Shown here: in pieces, positions 9,585 through 21,500 of the stretch
Position numbering within the stretch: position 1 is the stretch's first letter
Layout: each line of letters begins with the position of its first letter
NCBI GenBank assembly: GCA_025458915.1
Contig: JALORL010000006.1
Span: forward strand, 1 to 42,896
Direction of reading: 5' to 3'
Origin: Hydrogenophaga sp.
GTDB lineage: Bacteria; Pseudomonadota; Gammaproteobacteria; Burkholderiales; Burkholderiaceae_C
DNA length: 42,896 nucleotides
Position numbers and translations under genes: made by a program
The notes under the pieces: model-generated
The model's database searches: none
Seen by the model: only the letters and a program-made list of their open reading frames with translations
Told to the model about the DNA's origin: nothing

Positions 9585-10667
9585 CGCTTCGCCGTAGGCC
9601 TTGAGCGCCAGCGCGGCTTCCCGTACCAGTGCCGGTCCCTGGTAGATCAGCCCGGTATACATCTGCACCAGGTCGGCACCGGCGTCGAGTTTGCTGACCG
9701 CGTCGCTGCCACTGAGCACCCCACCCACACCAATGATCGGAAAGCCCATGCCCAGGCTGGCGCGCAACTGCCGGATCACCGCATTGCTGCGCTCCAGCAC
9801 TGGGGCACCAGAGAGCCCGCCCGCTTCGCCGCCATGTTCCATGCCCTGCACCGCTTCGCGGCTCAGCGTGGTGTTGGTGGCGATCACCCCCAGGGCGTGG
9901 TTGGGTTGACCGGCGCTGTCGGTGCCATAACGCAGCAAGGTGTGGGCGATCACGGCAATCTGCTCGGCATCGAGATCAGGCGCAATTTTCAGAAACATGG
10001 GCTTTCGATGGCCCGTCTTCTGCGCCAGACGCTCGCGCCGCTCGGACAGCGAACCCAGCAGCGCGTCCAGCGCAGCATCGGATTGCAGGCTGCGCAGGTT
10101 CTGCGTGTTCGGGCTCGAAATGTTCACCGCCACGTAGTCGGCATGCGGATACACCGCGTCCAGGCAGGTCAGATAGTCGTCCACGGCCTTGTCGATCGGC
10201 GTGCTGGCGTTCTTGCCGATGTTCAGGCCCAGGCACATCGGTTTCACGGACTGGTCGGCCCGAAACCGGGCTTGCTGCACATTGGCCAGAAAGGCCTCCA
10301 GGCCACCGTTGTTGAAACCCAGCCGGTTGATCAATGCACGGGCTTGCGGCAGTCGGAACATGCGGGGCCTCGGATTGCCCGTTTGGCCCTTGGGCGTCAC
10401 CGTGCCCACCTCCACGAAGCCGAACCCCATGGCAGCCAGGCCGTCGATGCAGCGCGCGTTCTTGTCCAACCCGGCGGCCAGCCCGATGCGGTTCGGAAAT
10501 TCCATGCCCGCCACGGCAACCGGATCACTCACACGGGTTTGTGCATAGACCTTCCGCAGCACCGAGTGCTGTGATCGGGCAATGGCGTCCAGCGTGAGGT
10601 CGTGGGCGGTTTCGGCGTCCAGCTGGAACAGAAGGAGGCGGGCCAGGGCGTACGGGAGAAGGGGCAT
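9570..10667 (-). CDS. pyrD: Dihydroorotate dehydrogenase (quinone), class 2
   Basis: The 365-residue protein has the amphipathic N-terminal helix of membrane-associated class 2 enzymes ([22 protein letters not shown]). FMN and substrate motifs follow: [23 protein letters not shown], then NIGKN, then [12 protein letters not shown] with the catalytic serine, then FLKIAPD, and GVGGVLSG near the end. It oxidises dihydroorotate to orotate in pyrimidine synthesis and gives electrons to ubiquinone. Length is normal. It is divergent from rpiA across a 46-base gap and its 3' end overlaps the LhgO-like gene by 15 bases. Confidence 0.97.
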   Translation of the reverse strand: MPLLPYALARLLLFQLDAETAHDLTLDAIARSQHSVLRKVYAQTRVSDPVAVAGMEFPNRIGLAAGLDKNARCIDGLAAMGFGFVEVGTVTPKGQTGNPRPRMFRLPQARALINRLGFNNGGLEAFLANVQQARFRADQSVKPMCLGLNIGKNASTPIDKAVDDYLTCLDAVYPHADYVAVNISSPNTQNLRSLQSDAALDALLGSLSERRERLAQKTGHRKPMFLKIAPDLDAEQIAVIAHTLLRYGTDSAGQPNHALGVIATNTTLSREAVQGMEHGGEAGGLSGAPVLERSNAVIRQLRASLGMGFPIIGVGGVLSGSDAVSKLDAGADLVQMYTGLIYQGPALVREAALALKAYGEASAHT

Positions 10668-10713
10668 CGGATAATCGTGGTTTGTCGTTCTGCACTCTGC
10701 TGGATTCTCTCAA

Positions 10714-11385
10714 ATGAACCAAGACCAACTTAAGGCCCTTGTGGGCCAGGCCGCCCTGTCGTATGTGGTACCGGGCGAAATCATTGGCGTAGGCACCGGC
10801 TCGACGGTCAACAAGTTCATTGACGCGCTGGCCACCATCAAGGACCGGATTCCGGGCGCTGTATCCAGCTCTGAGGCCAGCACCGCGCGGCTCAAGGCCC
10901 TGGGCATCCCGGTGTTTCAGGCCAATGAAGTGGGCGAGCTGGCCGTTTACGTCGATGGCGCCGACGAGATCGACGGGCAGGGCAACATGATCAAGGGCGG
11001 CGGCGCTGCGCTGACACGCGAAAAGATCGTCGCTGCCCAGTCGCGCCGGTTTGTCTGCATTGCCGACGAATCCAAACGCGTAGCGGTGCTGGGCAGGTTT
11101 CCGCTGCCAGTGGAGATCATCCCGATGGCCACCACCCGGCTGATCCGGCAATTTGCCGCGCTGGGAGGACAGGCAGCAGTGCGTCAAAAAGACGGCGTAC
11201 CTTTGGTCACCGACAACGGCCAGCATATCCTGGACGTCAGCGGCCTGAACCTGCAGGATCCCCGCCAGTTCGAGTCAGACGTCAGCCAGTGGCCTGGCGT
11301 GGTGACCGTGGGCGTGTTCGCATTCCAGAAAGCCGACGTTTGTCTGCTGGGCGGCGCCAGTGGTGTCACGACAATCGAATACTGA
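10714..11385 (+). CDS. rpiA: Ribose-5-phosphate isomerase A
   Basis: This 223-residue protein carries the RpiA motifs: [15 protein letters not shown] near residue 28, [25 protein letters not shown] at about 83-107 with the catalytic aspartates, glutamate and lysine, and DNGQHILDV. It interconverts ribose-5-phosphate and ribulose-5-phosphate in the non-oxidative pentose phosphate pathway. It is transcribed divergently from pyrD. GGATAATC (10670-10677) upstream could serve as a -10 region, with no good -35. Length is normal for the family. Confidence 0.97.
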   Translation: MNQDQLKALVGQAALSYVVPGEIIGVGTGSTVNKFIDALATIKDRIPGAVSSSEASTARLKALGIPVFQANEVGELAVYVDGADEIDGQGNMIKGGGAALTREKIVAAQSRRFVCIADESKRVAVLGRFPLPVEIIPMATTRLIRQFAALGGQAAVRQKDGVPLVTDNGQHILDVSGLNLQDPRQFESDVSQWPGVVTVGVFAFQKADVCLLGGASGVTTIEY

Positions 11386-11432
11386 GGCACTCCGGCCGGT
11401 GTCCTGAGCGGGAGCACAAGCCCCCCGATTCC

Positions 11433-12113
11433 TCAGAACCGGATGCCGCCCGGGTTTTGCGGACTCACGGGAATGTTGTCGCCGGCCGAGGCGGGTGGCG
11501 TGGAGGGGCCCGGATTGACAGCCGTGGCACCGGGTGCAGCCGGGGGTTCCGCCGTCTGTGCAGTGACCAGTGGCGAAGGGGCTGGCCTCCGGTAACTGGT
11601 GGGCAGCGCCGACTGTTTCGGGTAGCCCGCCGCGTTGAGGAACTGCGTCCACTCGGTGTCCGAATAACCCTTGATCTGCTGACCCCCAATGGTCAGGAAG
11701 GGCAGGGTGGTGTCTCCGCTCAGCTGTTTGAGTGCTTCGGCATCGTTGCTGGTGGTGACAGTCTTCTCTGTGTATGGAATGCCTCGGGCGTTCAACATGG
11801 CACGGCCGCTTTCGCAGGGCGTGCAGTTCGCCCCCGTGTAAAGAACCACTGGAAAGCGCGTGGCGACCTGACGGAGCGCAAATGGCAGTGCGGCCTCGCT
11901 GCGGGCGCTTGAGGCTGGTCCAGACGTTGCCGCCGGGGCAGCGTCGGGTACCGGTGGCTGATCGGAGAAGGTCACCCGGCCATCGGGTCCCACGATGCGG
12001 TACACCCCCTGTCCGGCGACTGGAAGGGCCGCCGCAGCCAGAACCACCAGCATCACCCATGCACCCGGTCGGGAACGTTGATGATTTGCTTTGACCGCGA
12101 AATGCTTTGTCAT
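11433..12113 (-). CDS. Exported DUF4124-glutaredoxin-like protein
   Basis: The ATG at 12113 follows AAAAGGAGAACCCC, a strong ribosome site. Residues 1-35 form a signal peptide with a hydrophobic stretch (WVMLVVLAAAALPVAGQG). Then comes a short DUF4124 module (VYRIVGPDGRVTFSDQPP) and, at about residues 82-155, a glutaredoxin-like fold (VVLYTGANCTPCESGRAML) with a CTPC active site followed by LPFLTIGGQQIKGY. The cis-proline expected in a thioredoxin fold is present (TLPFLTI). The last 60 residues are Pro/Ala-rich and probably disordered. The likely site of action is the periplasm or envelope, as a thiol oxidoreductase or metal/thiol sensor, by inference. It lies 68 bases downstream of prlC and may be co-transcribed with it. 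Confidence 0.8.
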   Translation of the reverse strand: MTKHFAVKANHQRSRPGAWVMLVVLAAAALPVAGQGVYRIVGPDGRVTFSDQPPVPDAAPAATSGPASSARSEAALPFALRQVATRFPVVLYTGANCTPCESGRAMLNARGIPYTEKTVTTSNDAEALKQLSGDTTLPFLTIGGQQIKGYSDTEWTQFLNAAGYPKQSALPTSYRRPAPSPLVTAQTAEPPAAPGATAVNPGPSTPPASAGDNIPVSPQNPGGIRF

Positions 12114-12181
12114 GGGGTTCTCCTTTTCTCTTGTATGTCCCGGTTCTGGCCGGGCCCAACCTGGCCCGACATGGCAGCAGA

Positions 12182-14257
12182 TCATGCCATGCCCTGGTGC
12201 CGCAACAGCGCGTCAATGCTGGGCTCCCGGCCCCTGAAAGCCTTGAACGATTCCATGGCTGGCCTGCTGCCTCCGGCCTCCAGAATCGCCTCGCGGTAGC
12301 GACGGCCAGTCGTTGCGTCCAGCGTACTGCTGCGGCCTTCGCGACGGGCCGCCTCCTCGAACGCCGCATAGGCATCGGAGGACAGCACTTCCGCCCACTT
12401 GTAACTGTAGTAGCCGGCAGAGTAGCCGCCCGCAAAGATGTGACTGAAGGTGTTCGGGGTCCGGCTGTACGCCGGCGGCAGCATCACCGCCACCTCCTGG
12501 CGCACCTGGTTCAGCACCGCCATGATGGCCTCGCCGGTGGCTGCCGGCCCGGGCAGGCTGTGCAGCAGCATGTCGAACAGCGCGAATTCCACCTGCCGCA
12601 GCGTCTGCAAGCCGCTCTGGAAATTCTTGGCCGCCAGCATCTTGTCGAACAGCGCGCGGGGAAGTGGTTCTCCGGTGTCCACGTGCGCGGTCATGTGCTT
12701 GAGCACATCCCATTCCCAGCAGAAGTTCTCCATGAACTGGCTGGGCAGCTCGACCGCATCCCACTCCACACCGCTGATGCCGGAGACATCGCGTTCGTTC
12801 ACCTGGGTGAGCATGTGGTGCAAACCGTGCCCGAATTCATGGAAAAGGGTGATCACGTCGTCGTGCGTGAGCAGCGCGGGCCGTTTCACGCCATCCACCT
12901 CCACCCCTTCGGCAAAGTTGCACACCAGATGCGCCACCGGGGTTTGCAACTGCTGGTTGTCGGGGCGCATCCAGCGGGCGCGAACGTCATCCATCCAAGC
13001 GCCGCCGCGTTTGCCGGTACGGGCGGCGGGATCGAGATAGAACCGGCCCACCAGCGCTGGGCCGGCGGCGGCACTCCGCTCAATGCGGAAGAATGACACG
13101 TTGTCGTGCCAAACCGGTGCCCGGTCGGGGCGGATGGAAACCTCGAACAACGTTTCCACGATCTGGAAAAGGCCCGCCAACACCTTCGGTGCGGTGAAGT
13201 AAGGCTTGACCTCCTGCTCGCTGAATGCGTACCGGGCCTCTTTCAACTTCTCGCCGATGTAGGGCCAGTCCCAGGGCTGGGGGTCGGTCAGACCGAGTGC
13301 GTCGGCTGCAAACTCCCGCATGTCCTGCAGGTCGCGTTCGGCAAAGGGGCGGGCCTTTGTGGCCAGGTCGCGCAGGAATTTCACCACCTGCTCGGGGGAT
13401 TCCGCCATCTTCGGCACCAGGGACACGTCGGCGTAGTGGCGGTGTCCCAACAACTGCGCCTCTTCGTGCCGAAGCGCCAGCAGTTCGCCCATGATCTCGG
13501 TGTTGTCAAACCGGACGGCCTCGCCCTCGGCCTGGTCGCTGGCACGGGTGACGTAGGCCCGGTACAACTTTTCACGGACGGTACCGTTGTGGGCAAATTG
13601 CATCACCGGCAGGTAGCACGGCATCTTGAGCGTGAGCTTGTGGCCTGTCTTGCCTTCGGCGGCGGCTGCGGCGGCTGTTGCCGCCAGCACGTCGTCCGGG
13701 ACACCTGCCAGTTCGTCCGTTCGAACGTGAATGGCGAAGGAGTCCGTGGCGTCCAGGGCGTTCTCACTGAATTTCTGGCCCAGTTCAGCCTGGCGCTCCT
13801 GCAGCCACGCAAAACGTTCCTTGGCCTCGCCCTGCAGTTCGGCGCCGCCGAGGATGAAGCCGCGCATGGCGTTGCGGTGTGCCTGCGCCTGCTCCGCACT
13901 GAGGGCGGCCGGGTCCATGGCCTTGTACTTGGCGTACAGGCGTTCGTCGGCACCCAGCCGGGTCCAGAACTCGGTGACCTTGGGCAGCATGTCGTTGTAG
14001 GCGGCACGCAGTTCGGGGGTATCGGCCACACTGTTGAGGTGGCTGACAGCACCCCATGCCCTGGAGAGGCGTTCGGTGGCTACGTCCAGACAGGCTGCAA
14101 TGGCCTTCCAGTGGGCCGGGAATTCGGCGCCCGTCACGGTTTCCAGAGCGTTGCCAGCTTCCAGAATGAGGGCCTGTACCGCCGGCGCCACATGTTCCGG
14201 CCGAATGGCATCGAACCGGGGGAGATCGCTGAAATCGAGCAGAGGGTTGGAGTCCAT
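12182..14257 (-). CDS. prlC: Oligopeptidase A, M3 family zinc metallopeptidase
   Basis: The 691-residue protein has the M3 zinc site TLFHEFGHGLHHML at about residue 472, with the glutamate as catalytic base. Downstream are GVEWDAVELPSQFMENF, which supplies the third zinc ligand region, and the FAGGYSAGYYSYKWAEVLS segment conserved in OpdA/PrlC. It degrades short peptides in the cytoplasm, including cleaved signal peptides. The start ATG 14257 gives MDSNPLLDFSDLPRFDAIRPEHV, the usual family opening. A sigma-32-like promoter precedes it, in agreement with the heat-shock control reported for enterobacterial opdA/prlC. Confidence 0.96.
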   Translation of the reverse strand: MDSNPLLDFSDLPRFDAIRPEHVAPAVQALILEAGNALETVTGAEFPAHWKAIAACLDVATERLSRAWGAVSHLNSVADTPELRAAYNDMLPKVTEFWTRLGADERLYAKYKAMDPAALSAEQAQAHRNAMRGFILGGAELQGEAKERFAWLQERQAELGQKFSENALDATDSFAIHVRTDELAGVPDDVLAATAAAAAAEGKTGHKLTLKMPCYLPVMQFAHNGTVREKLYRAYVTRASDQAEGEAVRFDNTEIMGELLALRHEEAQLLGHRHYADVSLVPKMAESPEQVVKFLRDLATKARPFAERDLQDMREFAADALGLTDPQPWDWPYIGEKLKEARYAFSEQEVKPYFTAPKVLAGLFQIVETLFEVSIRPDRAPVWHDNVSFFRIERSAAAGPALVGRFYLDPAARTGKRGGAWMDDVRARWMRPDNQQLQTPVAHLVCNFAEGVEVDGVKRPALLTHDDVITLFHEFGHGLHHMLTQVNERDVSGISGVEWDAVELPSQFMENFCWEWDVLKHMTAHVDTGEPLPRALFDKMLAAKNFQSGLQTLRQVEFALFDMLLHSLPGPAATGEAIMAVLNQVRQEVAVMLPPAYSRTPNTFSHIFAGGYSAGYYSYKWAEVLSSDAYAAFEEAARREGRSSTLDATTGRRYREAILEAGGSRPAMESFKAFRGREPSIDALLRHQGMA

Positions 14258-14286
14258 GGAGTCGTTCGTTGAATGCTTGGGTTCTC

Positions 14287-14314
14287 AGATGCGGCTCACG
14301 AAAGGAAGTTCAAG
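14287..14314 (-). promoter_or_regulatory. Sigma-32-like (heat shock) promoter of prlC
   Basis: On the minus strand CTTGAAC (14314-14308), a 13-base spacer and CCGCATCT (14294-14287) match the RpoH consensus CTTGAAA / CCCCATNT at 6 of 7 and 7 of 8 positions, with spacing in the normal range. The start codon is 30 bases from the -10 box. Confidence 0.6.
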
Positions 14315-14348
14315 CCGCCTGCAGGCTCAGCCGGGAGACCATCGACCC

Positions 14349-14819
14349 CTACAGGGCCGACTTCTTGACGCTCTTTTTGAGTACCTTGGCGCGCTTGACC
14401 TGTCCACCAGGTGTCAGGCGCTGGTTGCCCAGTACCCGGACCACCTTGACCTCAGGCCGCTGCCCGCCACGCTTGCTGAACTTGAGCACTTTCACGTCGC
14501 GCGGACCCGGCTTGCGGTCTTCATCCGGTGCCTTGACCTTCTCCGGCACCGGGCGCCACAGCACCAGCAGTTTTCCAATGTGCTGGATCGGCGCTGCATC
14601 CAGTTCGTCCGCAAGGGATTGCAACATCGCCTCACGGGCGACCCGATCGTCGCTGAACACACGGACCTTGATCAGTCCGTGTGCATGGAGAGCCGCGTTG
14701 ATCTCCTTTATGACGGCTGGGGTCAGACCGTCGCCACCCACCAGCACGACCGGGTTGAGGTGGTGGGCATCGGCACGGTGAACTTTGCGCTGGGCGGGAG
14801 TGAGTGTGATCTGGGGCAT
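14349..14819 (-). CDS. yhbY: CRS1/YhbY-domain RNA-binding protein
   Basis: The first 95 residues match the YhbY fold: [39 protein letters not shown], the basic and Gly-containing RNA-binding part, and later [10 protein letters not shown]. YhbY binds 50S ribosomal precursors and is thought to help ribosome assembly. About 60 extra residues follow, rich in Lys and Arg ([14 protein letters not shown]), which may strengthen RNA binding. The gene is divergent from rlmE, another ribosome maturation factor, with a 43-base gap. GATAAT lies six bases before the ATG on its strand and may be its -10 box, which would make the mRNA nearly leaderless; no -35 is evident. Confidence 0.93.
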   Translation of the reverse strand: MPQITLTPAQRKVHRADAHHLNPVVLVGGDGLTPAVIKEINAALHAHGLIKVRVFSDDRVAREAMLQSLADELDAAPIQHIGKLLVLWRPVPEKVKAPDEDRKPGPRDVKVLKFSKRGGQRPEVKVVRVLGNQRLTPGGQVKRAKVLKKSVKKSAL

Positions 14820-14862
14820 GGGAGAATTATCGTTTAGTCACGCGGCGGGCGTCCCCATGGGC

Positions 14863-15528
14863 ATGAAAGTCAAAACGCAGAGCAAGAAGGTCAACAAGGC
14901 GTGGCTGAACCAGCACGTCAACGACCCGTACGTGCGGCTTGCCCAGAAAGAAGGCTACCGCGCCCGCGCGGCTTACAAGCTGAAAGAGATTGACGAAACC
15001 TTGGGCTTGATTCGCCCCGGGGACTGTGTGGTCGACCTCGGTTCGGCTCCGGGTGCCTGGAGCCAGTACATCCGGCGCCGCCTGAGCCCCCAGGGAGCAG
15101 CGGCAGGTGCCTTGCACGGACACATTGTTGCGCTGGACTTGCTGCCGATGGAATCGATCGAGGGCGTGCACTTCATTCTGGGCGACTTCCGCGAAGAGGC
15201 GGTTCTCGCAGAGCTGAAGCAGGCATTGACCGACCGCGGGATTCAGGCCGTGGATCTGGTGGTGTCCGACATGGCGCCCAACCTCTCCGGTATCGCTTCG
15301 GCCGATGCAGCACGCATTGCCGATCTGATCGAGCTGGCGGTGGACTTCGCCTGGAGCCACCTCAAAAAAGACGGCACCCTGATCGTCAAGATATTTCATG
15401 GGGGTGCCTATGACGCCATGGTGGCCTTGTTCAGACAGCGATTCAGGACCGTCAAAACCTTCAAACCCAAGGCGTCCCGCGACAAATCGTCGGAAACCTT
15501 TCTGGTTGGGCAAGGTCTCATCACGTGA
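14863..15528 (+). CDS. rlmE: 23S rRNA 2'-O-uridine methyltransferase RlmE (FtsJ/RrmJ)
   Basis: The protein begins [24 protein letters not shown], the usual betaproteobacterial start, so I prefer ATG 14863 to 14857 six bases earlier. [14 protein letters not shown] carries the catalytic lysine, [13 protein letters not shown] is the SAM-binding motif, [11 protein letters not shown] has the catalytic aspartate and LIVKIFHGG the second catalytic lysine. It methylates U2552 of 23S rRNA late in 50S assembly. It is followed by ftsH after 140 bases, the widespread rlmE-ftsH pairing. Confidence 0.96.
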   Translation: MKVKTQSKKVNKAWLNQHVNDPYVRLAQKEGYRARAAYKLKEIDETLGLIRPGDCVVDLGSAPGAWSQYIRRRLSPQGAAAGALHGHIVALDLLPMESIEGVHFILGDFREEAVLAELKQALTDRGIQAVDLVVSDMAPNLSGIASADAARIADLIELAVDFAWSHLKKDGTLIVKIFHGGAYDAMVALFRQRFRTVKTFKPKASRDKSSETFLVGQGLIT

Positions 15529-15565
15529 CAGTGTTGCCTGCATGGAGGCTTGTCTATCCCTCTCA

Positions 15566-15629
15566 TTGACAGGGGCGGTCAAAATTGGGCCAGCCAATGG
15601 GCTTGAAAGGCCTAAAATGACCCAAACAT
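15566..15629 (+). promoter_or_regulatory. Candidate ftsH promoter region with a sigma-32-type -35 and an inverted repeat
   Basis: CTTGAAA (15602-15608) is an exact RpoH -35 element. The -10 region about 12-13 bases later (CCCAAACA) matches CCCCATNT only weakly. Upstream, TTGAC and GTCAA (15566-15570 and 15578-15582) form an inverted repeat with a 7-base spacer. FtsH is a heat-shock gene in enterobacteria, so the -35 may be functional, but the evidence is partial. Confidence 0.3.
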
Positions 15630-15657
15630 GACAAGCTACATGCCTATTTCAATCGTC

Positions 15658-15662
15658 AGGAG
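15658..15662 (+). promoter_or_regulatory. Ribosome binding site supporting the TTG start of ftsH
   Basis: AGGAG lies six bases before TTG 15669. No ATG or GTG gives a family-like N-terminus, so the TTG start is well supported. Confidence 0.75.
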
Positions 15663-15668
15663 CCGCCC

Positions 15669-17582
<1,914 letters not shown>

Positions 17583-17611
17583 AACTTTCGGGAACACCGA
17601 TCAAACTCTCT

Positions 17612-17633
17612 GCGGGGCCTCGGCCCCGCTTTT
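17612..17633 (+). terminator. Hairpin terminator or attenuator between ftsH and folP
   Basis: GCGGGGCC-TC-GGCCCCGC is a perfect inverted repeat followed by four T. The tight loop probably opens to a 4- to 6-base loop. The short T run suggests partial termination before folP, 16 bases further on. Confidence 0.65.
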
Positions 17634-17649
17634 CATTGGGGCCTTGACC

Positions 17650-18495
17650 ATGCTGTGGCAGACCAGTCGCTTCCAGATCAATCTTGCATCCCCGAAGGTA
17701 ATGGGAATCGTCAACGTGACGCCAGATTCCTTTTCCGATGGCGGCGAGTACGTGACCACCCAGGCAGCCATTCGGCACTGCGAGCGCCTGGTGTCGGAAG
17801 GGGCCCACATCCTGGACGTTGGCGGAGAATCCACCCGCCCCGGTTCGCCCGCGGTGTCGTTGGACGAAGAGCTGCGCCGGGTTCTGCCCGTGGTCCAGGA
17901 GGCTGTGCGTCTGGGTGTCGCGGTTTCGGTGGACACGTACAAGCCCGAGGTGATGCGCGCGGTGCTGGACGCAGGCGCCGACGTCGTCAACGATGTCTGG
18001 GCGCTGCGTCGCGAGGGGGCACTTGCGGCAGTGTCCGCGCATCCTTCTTGCGGCATTTGCCTCATGCACATGCACCGGGACCCGCAGACCATGCAGTCGA
18101 GCCCGATGGAGGGGGATGTGGTGCCGGTTGTGGCCAGGTTCCTGGACGAACGCGCCAATGCCTTGATGGAGAAAGGGGTGGCGCGGGCAAGGGTGGTGCT
18201 GGACCCCGGCGTGGGCTTCGGCAAGACGGTGGAGCAGAACTTCAGCCTGCTGGCGCGCCAGCATGAATTGATGCACAGCGGCTTCCCGCTGATGGCGGCG
18301 TGGTCTCGCAAGTCGTCGCTGGGCGCCGTCACGGGGCGCGAGCAACCATCCGACCGGGTGGCGGCCAGCATCGCTGCAGCCTTGATGGCGGTGGACAAGG
18401 GCGCCCGGGTGGTGCGCGTACACGACGTGGCTGCCACCGTGGACGCGCTCAAGGTCTGGGAGGCCACGCGGCTCCAGGCTTCCCCGAACGGCTGA
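17650..18495 (+). CDS. folP: Dihydropteroate synthase
   Basis: The 281-residue protein has the FolP motifs in order: KVMGIVNVTPDSFSDGG near residue 17, ILDVGGESTRPGSP near residue 56, VSVDTYKPEV, VNDVWAL, and DPGVGFGKTVEQN, with a late SRKSSLG pterin-site loop and VVRVHDVAATVDALKVW at the end. It joins p-aminobenzoate to the pterin pyrophosphate in folate synthesis and is the sulfonamide target. ATG 17650 gives a standard N-terminus (MLWQTSRFQINLASPKVMGI). The ORF extends upstream only by overlapping ftsH. In many Proteobacteria glmM follows folP; here purL follows instead. Confidence 0.97.
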   Translation: MLWQTSRFQINLASPKVMGIVNVTPDSFSDGGEYVTTQAAIRHCERLVSEGAHILDVGGESTRPGSPAVSLDEELRRVLPVVQEAVRLGVAVSVDTYKPEVMRAVLDAGADVVNDVWALRREGALAAVSAHPSCGICLMHMHRDPQTMQSSPMEGDVVPVVARFLDERANALMEKGVARARVVLDPGVGFGKTVEQNFSLLARQHELMHSGFPLMAAWSRKSSLGAVTGREQPSDRVAASIAAALMAVDKGARVVRVHDVAATVDALKVWEATRLQASPNG

Positions 18496-18567
18496 AGGAA
18501 CGGGAACTGGCCGGATAAAATCGTGGGCTTGTCTCTTCGGGGACCCCTTAGCCCATAGGCCGCCAAC

Positions 18568-21500
18568 GTGACCCTGCCCCTGTGCTTCTTCGATGGCGGC
18601 AACGCCATCAGCGAATTCAAAGTCCAGCAACTGCTGCCCCGCCTTCACGGCATTTCTGACAAGATCATTGGGCTTACGGCCCGCTTTGTGCACCTGGCCT
18701 CGTTTGAGCAAGAGCCCGATGCCGCAACGGTCTCGCGCCTGGCAGAGCTTCTGACCTACGGCGAGCAAGCCAGTACCAAGCACGGGCAGGCCACCGATGC
18801 CGGTATGACCTCGTTGTATGTCATGCCCCGGCTGGGCACGATGTCGCCGTGGGCGTCCAAGGCCACCGACATCGCACACAACTGCGGGCTGGTGATCAAG
18901 CGGGTGGAGCGCCTGGTGGAGTATCGAATCCACCTGAAGTCCGGCTTGCTGGGCAAGAAGCAGCTGAGCGATGACGCGCTCTGGACAGTGGCAGCGCTGC
19001 TGCACGACCGCATGACCGAGGCTGTGGTGGCCAACCGCGATCAGGCACGCGCTTTGTTCCAGGAGCTGGAGCCGGCGCCCATGGAGCGTGTGGACGTTCT
19101 GGCCGGTGGCCGCGGAGCGCTCGAGAAGGCCAATGTGGCCTGGGGCCTCGCGCTGGCGGATGACGAGATCGACTACCTGGTGAACGCCTTCCAGGGCCTT
19201 GGCCGCAACCCGACCGACGTCGAACTGATGATGTTCGCCCAGGCGAACAGCGAACATTGCCGCCACAAGATTTTCAACGCCCAGTTCACCATCGACGGCG
19301 TTCTGCAGGACAAGAGCCTGTTCGGCATGATCCGCCACACCCACCAGACCAGCCCGCAACACACCATCGTCGCTTACTCGGACAACGCCTCGATCATGGA
19401 AGGCAGCGTTGTGGAGCGCTTTGTGGCACGCGCTGGCGGCGAGGGTTCACCGCGCTACGAAGCGACGAACGCCACGAACCACGTGCTGATGAAGGTGGAA
19501 ACGCACAACCACCCCACAGCCATTTCCCCGTTCCCGGGTGCAGCCACGGGGGCAGGCGGTGAAATCCGTGACGAAGGGGCCACTGGACGAGGCTCAAAAC
19601 CGAAGGCCGGCCTGACCGGTTTCACGGTGTCGCGGTTGTGGGGTGGCGCGAGCGACCACCCAGGCGGCAAGCCCGAGCACATGGCCAGCCCGTTGCAGAT
19701 CATGACCGAGGGTCCGCTGGGTGGCGCAGCCTTCAACAACGAGTTCGGGCGGCCCAACCTGCTGGGATATTTCCGCGAATTCGAGCAGACGGTGGCGGGC
19801 GTGGACCGGGGTTACCACAAGCCGATCATGATCGCCGGTGGCGTTGGCGTCATCGATTCGAACCTCACGAAGAAGGTGGACTTTCCCGCCGGAACCCTGC
19901 TCATCCAGCTGGGTGGGCCGGGCATGCGCATTGGCATGGGGGGGGGTGCTGCCAGCTCCATGGCCAGCGGCACCAACGCCGCTTCCTTGGACTTCGATTC
20001 CGTGCAGCGGGGCAACCCCGAGATCGAGCGCCGGGCGCAGGAGGTCATCAACCACTGCTGGGCCCAGGGCGAGCAGAACCCGATCCTGTTCATTCACGAC
20101 GTGGGCGCAGGCGGCCTGTCCAATGCCTTCCCGGAGCTCACCAATGACGCAGGGCGGGGCGCGCGTTTCGACCTGCGCAAAGTGCCGCTGGAGGAGTCCG
20201 GCCTGGCGCCGAAGGAGATCTGGTGCAACGAGAGCCAGGAACGTTATGTTCTGGCCATCGCCCCGGAATCGCTGCCCACCTTCCAGGCCTACTGCGAGCG
20301 CGAACGTTGCCCGTTCGCCGTGGTGGGTGTGGCCACCGAGGAGCGGCACCTGGTTGTGGCCGACGGTGAAGACCAGCGCGCCGAGCGGCCGGTGGACATG
20401 CCCATGGACGTGCTTCTGGGCAAGCCCCCGAAGATGCACCGTGTGGTGGAAACGGTGGCCCGCAAGGCACCGGCCATGGACCTGACTGGCGTGGACTTGC
20501 AGAAGGCCGTGATCGACGTGCTCAGTCACCCCACCGTGGCGTCCAAGCGATTCCTGGTGACCATCGGCGATCGCACGGTGGGCGGCTTGTCGCACCGCGA
20601 CCAGATGGTGGGGCCGTGGCAGATCCCTGTGGCCGACTGCGCGGTCACCCTGGCCGATTTTTCCGGTTTCGCCGGTGAGGCGATGAGCATGGGCGAGCGC
20701 ACCCCGCTGGCAGCGCTCAACGCTCCGGCGTCCGGACGGATGGCCGTAGCCGAGGCCATCACCAACCTGCTGGCGGCGCCCATCGAGCTGCCGCGCGTGA
20801 AACTGTCGGCCAACTGGATGGCCGCTTGCGGTGAGCCTGGGGAAGACGCCGACCTGTACGCCACGGTGCGTGCGGTGGGCATGGAGCTGTGCCCGGCGCT
20901 GGGCATTTCCATCCCGGTGGGCAAGGACAGTCTGTCGATGCGAACCCAGTGGCAGCACGATGGCGTGGCCCACAAGGTGACTTCGCCGGTCAGCCTGATC
21001 GTGAGCGCTTTCGCCACATTGCCCGACGTTCGCGGCACGCTTACGCCCGCGCTGGACCACCAGATGGAGGACACCACGCTGGTGCTGGTGGACCTGGGCA
21101 AGGGCAGGAACCGCATGGGTGGCAGCGTGCTCGGCCAGACGATGCAGCAGATGGGCGACGAAGTGCCGGACCTGGACGACCCGCAGGATCTCATCAACCT
21201 TGTCCATGCGGTCAACGCACTGCGGGCGCAGGGCTACATCCTGGCCTATCACGACCGCAGCGACGGTGGCCTGGCGGCCACGGTCGCGGAAATGGCCTTT
21301 GCGGGCCATGTGGGTGTGGCCCTGAACATCGACCTGCTGGTGACCGAGGGCGACGGCATCAGCGACAGCCGGGCGGATCACGGTGACGCCAAGAACTGGG
21401 CTGGGCAGGTGAGCGCCCGGCGCGAAGAGCTCACCCTCAAAGCGCTGTTCAACGAAGAGCTCGGCGTGGTGCTGCAGGTGCCCACCGCCCAGCGCAACGC

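Noticed and set aside
18508-18520. GGATAAAATCG before purL as a promoter -10
   Set aside because: No -35 at a proper distance; too weak to list as a feature.
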